Part shown: positions 59,635-64,000 of the stretch, piece after piece
Layout: every line of letters begins with the position of its first letter
How positions within the stretch are numbered: the first letter of the stretch is position 1
NCBI GenBank assembly: GCA_015075185.1
Contig: JABTUW010000007.1
Span: 124,001 to 188,000, forward strand
Source: Anaerolineales bacterium
Lineage (GTDB): Bacteria; Chloroflexota; Anaerolineae; 4572-78; J111
Length of the DNA stretch: 64,000 nt
Direction: 5' to 3'
The notes under the pieces: generated by a model
The model's database searches: none
The model's input: only the letters and a program-made list of their open reading frames with translations
What the model was told of the DNA's origin: nothing
Position numbers and translations under genes: made by a program

Positions 59635-60660
59635 TCAAAACTGCTCCAAAAACCGCAAATCGTTGCCCCAGAAGTAGCGAATATCTTCGATGCCGTGGCG
59701 GAGCATGGTAATGCGTTCCGGCCCCATGCCGAAGGCGAAGCCGCTGACCTTTTCGGGATCATAGCCGCCGTTGCGCAGAACGGTCGGGTGGACCATGCCG
59801 CAGCCGCAAATTTCCAGCCAGCCGGTGTATTTGCAGAGACGGCAGCCTTTACCGTCGCATAAAAAGCACTGCACGTCCACTTCGGCGGAAGGCTCGGTGA
59901 AGGGGAAGTGGCTGGCGCGGAAGCGCACCGGCCTGCCTTCGCCGTAGAGCCGGCGGGCAAAATCAATTAAAGTCCCTTTTAAATCGCTAAAGCGAATGCC
60001 CGGCCCTACGGCCAACCCTTCGACCTGGTGGAACTGGATTTCGGAGCGGGCGGTAATTTGCTCGTTGCGATAGCACATGCCCGGCAGAATGACCCGGATG
60101 GGTTCGGGATAGAAGTCGCGCATGGCCCGAATTTGGCCGGGGGAAGTGTGGGTGCGCAGCAGAACATCGGGATGGGTGGTGTAGTAGGTATCTTGCATCT
60201 CGCGGGCCGGGTGGTGGGGGGGGAAGTTGAGCAGTTGGAAATTCATTTCGTCGGTTTCGACATCACGGCTGCGGTAAACCTGGAAGCCCATCTCGGCCCA
60301 AATCTGGTAGATGCGGCGCAGGGTTTGGGTGCTGGGATGCAGCCGGCCGCGGGCCACCGGACGGCCCGGCAGGGTCACATCGAGAGCACCCTCGGTCATG
60401 GCCTGCTCCAGCTCGGCGGCTTTAATGGCTGCAGCTTTTTGCTCGTAGGCGGCTTCCAAGGTTTGTTTTAACTGGTTGGCCCGCTGCCCAAAGGTGGGCC
60501 GTTCTTCTTTGGGCAGTTCGGCCACCCGGCGGAGCATCTGGGTCAGTTCACCCTTGCGGCCAATGTACTGGCTGTGCCATTCATCCAGGGCAACGCCGCT
60601 GTCGAGTTCTTTAAGTTCGACCTGGGCGGTTTCGGCCAGGGTTTCAAGCTGGTTGAGCAT
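59635..60660 (-). CDS. pheS: Phenylalanyl-tRNA synthetase alpha subunit
   Basis: 341 residues from ATG 60658-60660 (MLNQLETLAETAQ), with GAGGAG upstream; the longer frame to 60825 passes through a terminator and is rejected. An N-terminal coiled coil binds tRNA. Class II catalytic motifs include PVARGRLHPSTQTLRRIYQI, FHQVEGLAVGPGIRFSDLKG and FGMGPERITMLRHGI. A zinc-like Cys cluster, CFLCDGKGCRLCKY, is seen in some bacterial PheS. A plausible promoter upstream has TTGTCG and TATTAT with a 17-base gap (about 60686-60714). Makes the alpha2-beta2 enzyme with PheT. Confidence 0.95.
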   Translation of the reverse strand: MLNQLETLAETAQVELKELDSGVALDEWHSQYIGRKGELTQMLRRVAELPKEERPTFGQRANQLKQTLEAAYEQKAAAIKAAELEQAMTEGALDVTLPGRPVARGRLHPSTQTLRRIYQIWAEMGFQVYRSRDVETDEMNFQLLNFPPHHPAREMQDTYYTTHPDVLLRTHTSPGQIRAMRDFYPEPIRVILPGMCYRNEQITARSEIQFHQVEGLAVGPGIRFSDLKGTLIDFARRLYGEGRPVRFRASHFPFTEPSAEVDVQCFLCDGKGCRLCKYTGWLEICGCGMVHPTVLRNGGYDPEKVSGFAFGMGPERITMLRHGIEDIRYFWGNDLRFLEQF

Positions 60661-60790
60661 GCAATTCTCCTCGAGACTTTCGACTAGAATATTATATAAT
60701 AATCTATTTTGTCTTGTGCGACAAGTCGCAGGTGGCAGGGAAACGGTTCGTGACTTATTACTGGCAACCCCTAAGTTGGAATAGATAAAC

Positions 60791-60820
60791 AAAAAGGGCG
60801 CAACCGTGTGGCCGCGCCCC
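60791..60820 (-). terminator. Terminator between the small membrane gene and pheS
   Basis: On the minus strand GGGCGC, loop GGCCACACGGTT, GCGCCC then TTTTTGTTTA. It ends transcription from the gene at 60845-61012 before the pheS promoter. Confidence 0.75.
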
Positions 60821-60844
60821 TGCAATTTGCCAGCCGCTATTGTA

Positions 60845-61012
60845 TCAGCCAGCGAGCGTGCGCCGCCAGGAACCTTGCCAAAAGTTAAAGAAGAAAAACA
60901 GGCCTCCCATTATTAACGGCGCGGGAAACCAAATACCGGCTTGTGGCCGAGCCAAAGCCTTTTCTTTAAGCAGCGATTGATTTGAGTAAAGGTGGAGAGA
61001 GTGTTGGGACAT
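60845..61012 (-). CDS. 55-residue single-pass membrane protein
   Basis: ATG 61010-61012 has TAGGAG 7 bases upstream. The sequence begins MSQHSLHLYSNQSLLKEKAL. One hydrophobic helix, FPAPLIMGGLFFFFNFW (residues 29-45), is followed by a positively charged end (GSWRRTLAG). The frame is flanked by its own terminator at 60791-60820, which supports it as a real unit. No family recognised. It was too short for standard gene finding. Orientation with a basic C-terminus suggests N-out, C-in. Confidence 0.6.
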   Translation of the reverse strand: MSQHSLHLYSNQSLLKEKALARPQAGIWFPAPLIMGGLFFFFNFWQGSWRRTLAG

Positions 61013-61266
61013 AAGTACTCCTACAGCAATTGGGGTTCATCATATCATGTAAAGGAAGTCATGTCAAACCTTTTTGGCGCTTTGTATCAGCTCAAATGTG
61101 AATTGACACAAGACCGAGATGGCCTTATCCTAGCCCCAATATTCTTCAACTAAGGAGTCCGAAGTCTCCCGACTTCGGGCACTTTTTCAGGAGATTTTGC
61201 CCTCCATTTCGGCTTATTTGAAAAGAATTGATCCTAGCCCATATTTATGCTTATAGGTGCCAAGTG

Positions 61267-63126
61267 GTGCAAACTTTAGCCCTAATCCTCGATCTTATTC
61301 TATTGTTTGGATTTCTAGCTAGTTCTCTTGGCCTTGGGGCAATTATCCTTCGGCAGGTTGGGCCGAGTTTTGTTTCACCATTGGAGCGGATACTGTTTGC
61401 CACCGGAATTGGGTTAGCCGTCTTTGCTTATGCTACTGCTGGTTTAGCGGCAGCGGGTGGTTTGTATCCTACAGTGGCTCGAACCTTGTATGGTTTCGGC
61501 TTGCTGATAGGTATCATGCAAGCTAACCGGTTGGTATTTCCCTCCTTGCGCAGCTTGTCTCGGCTTGAAGTAATTTTGATCACATTTCTTTTTACTTTTG
61601 CAATTTTGGCTTTAGTGGGCGTACTTTCGCCGCCTACTGATTGGGACTCGTTAATGTACCACCTGGAAGTGCCCAAAAGATATATTCAGGCTCACGGCTA
61701 TGTCTATATCCCTAACGGCTACGCCAATTTTCCTCAATTTATTGAGTCGTTATATGCCTTTGCGATGTTGGTCCACGGGGATATTTTGGCACGTTTGGTC
61801 AATCTCACCTTCGGAGGGCTGGCTACGCTGACCGTTTATGTTGTTGCTCGTCGTTTTGCTGAGCGCAGCATAGGACTATTAGCTTCGTTGATATTTGTCA
61901 GCAGTCCTCTGGTAGTTTTTGTTTTTGTCGAGGTATTTATAGAGGCAGGACTAACTTTTTATAGTCTGTTGGCGCTTCTGGCGCTAATCACCTGGCGGGC
62001 TAACGGTGACCACCGCTGGTTTTGGTTAAGCGTGATTATGGTCGGTATTTCTCTTAGTATCAAATACTACACCATTATTTTAGTGCCAATTTTTGCCTGG
62101 GTTTTGTTTGAACGGGCTTGGTGGATGGAGAGGCGCTCATTGCCAGAAGTGCTATGGTTGGGAGTCAAGGCCGGATTAGTGATCTCATTGTTCCCTTTGC
62201 CTTGGCTTATTAAAAATGCGATTTTTATCGGTGATCCGGTCTTTCCAATCATTTCCAGTTTTTTAGGACGGTGGGGAAGAGGGATTGCCCAGGCCAATTG
62301 GGCCTATTATGGAATGGGATATGATTTATTGGATTACTTACTTCTACCCTGGCGTATGACCTTCGGCGATCGGTTTGGCGTACCTAAACCAGGTCCTCTT
62401 TTTTTTATCCTCCTGCCGCTGCTGCTTGGATTGCCGCGTGCGCCAGGTTTAATACGCTGGCTAGGGGGTGTACTATTTGTTTGGTTCATTTTTTGGGCCA
62501 ACAGCGCCGGGCAAAGTGTGCGTTTCTTTTTACCTGGATTGGCAGTGTTAAGTGTTGTAGTTGCTGTAACATTGGCTTCTTTACCTGGTTGGGCGAAAAA
62601 ATTTCGACCGTTCTTTATAACAGTTATCACTACAATTGTGGTGTATAATTTGATTTGGCCAATCTACTTTGCTTCCTGGTCATTGCCATATGTTACTGGG
62701 CAGCAATCTCGCCATGAATATTTGATGAACTCGCTCGACATCTACCCCGTAGCCGACTACACTCATCGAAACCTACCGGCTACAGCGGAAATTGCGACTG
62801 TTTGGGAAGAGCGGGGCTATTATTTTGATCGGCCTCTGGTCATTGGCCAATCACCGGATGGAGCATTTCTACACCAGTTCGTTAGCGGTGATGATCCGGT
62901 TGCCCTGGCAGAAGCCTTTTTATCTCGGGGATTAACCCATCTTATCATTAATCATCATCTCACTAATGACTCGGAGTTCAATTTGCGCGATCGGTATATT
63001 TATGGGGTTGAAACTCAAGCGCTATTGGTACATCAATCTGCATTTCAATCTTGTTTCTTGCGCTCCCTTTTTGAATATGAGGGTATTGCCCTCTATGGTA
63101 AGTCTCCATTAAATCGTGATTATTGA
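61267..63126 (+). CDS. GT-C-type membrane glycosyltransferase-like protein
   Basis: About 619 residues from GTG 61267 (AGGTG upstream); a TTG at 61228 is an alternative. About 11-12 membrane helices are visible (for example LALILDLILLFGFLASSLGL and FFIILLPLLLGLPRAPGL, approximate). The first large loop has SPPTDWDSLMYHLEVPKRYI, with acidic residues placed as the metal/dolichol-phosphate-sugar site of GT-C enzymes (ArnT/PMT-like). The C-terminal 150 residues form a soluble domain. It probably transfers a sugar from a lipid carrier outside the membrane; substrate unknown. The transposase gene overlaps its end tail to tail. Confidence 0.75.
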   Translation: MQTLALILDLILLFGFLASSLGLGAIILRQVGPSFVSPLERILFATGIGLAVFAYATAGLAAAGGLYPTVARTLYGFGLLIGIMQANRLVFPSLRSLSRLEVILITFLFTFAILALVGVLSPPTDWDSLMYHLEVPKRYIQAHGYVYIPNGYANFPQFIESLYAFAMLVHGDILARLVNLTFGGLATLTVYVVARRFAERSIGLLASLIFVSSPLVVFVFVEVFIEAGLTFYSLLALLALITWRANGDHRWFWLSVIMVGISLSIKYYTIILVPIFAWVLFERAWWMERRSLPEVLWLGVKAGLVISLFPLPWLIKNAIFIGDPVFPIISSFLGRWGRGIAQANWAYYGMGYDLLDYLLLPWRMTFGDRFGVPKPGPLFFILLPLLLGLPRAPGLIRWLGGVLFVWFIFWANSAGQSVRFFLPGLAVLSVVVAVTLASLPGWAKKFRPFFITVITTIVVYNLIWPIYFASWSLPYVTGQQSRHEYLMNSLDIYPVADYTHRNLPATAEIATVWEERGYYFDRPLVIGQSPDGAFLHQFVSGDDPVALAEAFLSRGLTHLIINHHLTNDSEFNLRDRYIYGVETQALLVHQSAFQSCFLRSLFEYEGIALYGKSPLNRDY

Positions 63127-64000
63127 CACCACTGCTGGACCAAGGCTTGAGTATGTTTAGATCGCCGCCCCCGCTTTTTGGGCGGGATCCAGGGTGATGG
63201 AGGTACTCGAAAATCAAACAGTTCTGCTACGGTCCAACAGTGATCGGTTAGATTAGCCGCGATGGCCGGAGTTCGTCGTAACCAACGACAGCCCCCTTTA
63301 GCCAAGTAGAAAGGCACCCGTAAGCTATCGTGATAGGTGCAAAAGTTGTAGAAACAGCCAACGACATACATGCCGGCCTGCAAGGTTTCCGGTTGTTGGG
63401 CCAGGGCGCGAGTGCGCCGGGTCAAGGAGGCCAAACATTGGCGGAAGGTGGCATTGAGCCTTTCGATATAGGCGGTGTTAATGCCACCCAGACCTTGGCT
63501 GGCCTGGATCAACTGCTGTACCACCTGCCGGCTGCCCTGCACAATCCGCCGCTGAATAGTCAGTTGTCCGGCTGTTCGCTCTTTGACCACTTGAACAATC
63601 GCTACCTCCGACCAGGACCACAACTGACACCGGCCGAGTTGACCCAACCGAGGCACTTTAGACCGAAAGGCCCGCTGAAAAGCTTTAACATAGCTGGGCA
63701 GGCCATCAACGGCCAACAACAGCGGTCGACACAAGGCGATGGCCCGAATTTGGTCAGCCACCGCTTGGATCAAGCCCTTATCTCGGTGGGGACTGATCGC
63801 TCCACCCAACCACAGCCGGGTCGAGATCATCATCGCCATCGCCAGCCACATCGTCCCGCCTTGAGTTTTCACTTTGATCTCGTCGGCCTGAACCTGCTGC
63901 AAGTCAAGTTGGCTCTGGCCCACCGTATGCTCATGCACCCGTTGGCAATGTTCTCCGGCTCGCTGCCACCAACTTTTGATCGTCCGCTCGTCAAAGCCAT
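63120..64000 (-). CDS. IS1-like DDE transposase, 5' end beyond window
   Basis: The frame stays open to the right edge (FDERTIKSWWQRAGEHCQRV precedes the first ATG at 63938). Catalytic features are QVQADEIKVKTQGG (first Asp), LLLAVDGLPSYVKAFQRAF (second Asp) and NTAYIERLNATFRQCLASLT (Glu), then GCFYNFCTYHDSLR. This fits the long IS1-like group whose members have an N-terminal zinc/HTH part, here outside. The stop overlaps the end of the glycosyltransferase gene by a few bases, so the insertion abuts or trims that gene. Inverted repeats cannot be checked without the other end. Confidence 0.8.
   Translation of the reverse strand, partial: GFDERTIKSWWQRAGEHCQRVHEHTVGQSQLDLQQVQADEIKVKTQGGTMWLAMAMMISTRLWLGGAISPHRDKGLIQAVADQIRAIALCRPLLLAVDGLPSYVKAFQRAFRSKVPRLGQLGRCQLWSWSEVAIVQVVKERTAGQLTIQRRIVQGSRQVVQQLIQASQGLGGINTAYIERLNATFRQCLASLTRRTRALAQQPETLQAGMYVVGCFYNFCTYHDSLRVPFYLAKGGCRWLRRTPAIAANLTDHCWTVAELFDFRVPPSPWIPPKKRGRRSKHTQALVQQWCQ

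Noticed and set aside
60661..60825. Upstream extension of pheS
   Set aside because: It passes through a terminator and a promoter-like sequence; ATG 60658-60660 has GAGGAG and gives the normal PheS length.

Overview
The window looks like bacterial chromosome from a Chloroflexota-type organism (Anaerolineae-like). This is inferred from gene style: many PAS/GAF histidine kinases, a 13-repeat PKD protein, an aldehyde:ferredoxin oxidoreductase and a long PheT with inserted repeats. No rRNA or marker gene fixes the taxonomy. It has two parts, joined at a tRNA-Arg(CCU) gene near 40.9 kb.

Part one, about 1-40.9 kb, is accessory DNA that I read as an integrated mobile element. A tyrosine recombinase sits at its right edge (39739-40791), followed by a partial repeat of the tRNA-Arg anticodon arm (40883-40904) and then the tRNA. 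From 31.7 kb down to 1 nearly all genes run on the minus strand. They include a replication module (ATPase 4107-5930, primase pieces 2782-4005) and a PRTRC-like ubiquitin-type cassette: ThiF/E1-like 15143-16408, JAB peptidase 16396-17073, E2-like 17066-17839 and ubiquitin-like 18666-19211. A methyltransferase and many small unknown genes accompany them. Part of the operon is duplicated at 28.9-31.7 kb. Two roughly 500-bp arrays of degenerate 11-bp units (1.96-2.46 kb and 27.75-28.25 kb) and a 60-bp palindrome look like cis-acting replication or partition sequence. Cargo includes an IS4-like element, an AT-rich HEPN gene pair (9.8-12.3 kb), a GmrSD-like DUF262 restriction gene (32-33.7 kb) and a run of decayed metabolic genes (22.4-27.7 kb).

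The most interesting cargo is at 34.5-39.1 kb: a short precursor-like peptide with a Trp near its C-terminus, an isoprenyl-transferase homologue, a multi-membrane-spanning histidine kinase and a LuxR-type response regulator. This is the gene set of the Bacillus ComQXPA prenylated-peptide quorum-sensing system, here apparently in a different phylum and on a mobile element. The four-gene unit is bracketed by two copies of a 70-bp sequence that may be its regulated promoters.

Part two, 40.9-64 kb, looks like core chromosome: an AOR-family oxidoreductase, a NarL-type two-component pair, a DM13 protein with a sulfite-oxidase-like molybdoprotein, a sensor kinase/PKD/receiver cluster, a PhoB-type regulator, a YjbQ protein, pheT and pheS, a GT-C membrane glycosyltransferase and an IS1-like transposase running off the right end.

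A caution applies throughout. Many genes in 2-35 kb carry single-base frameshifts, nearly always one base missing from a short homopolymer, and the tRNA acceptor stem also lacks one C. Several genes regain frame after compensating shifts. This fits consensus sequencing errors at least as well as real decay, so split genes are described both as seen and as they would read if repaired.
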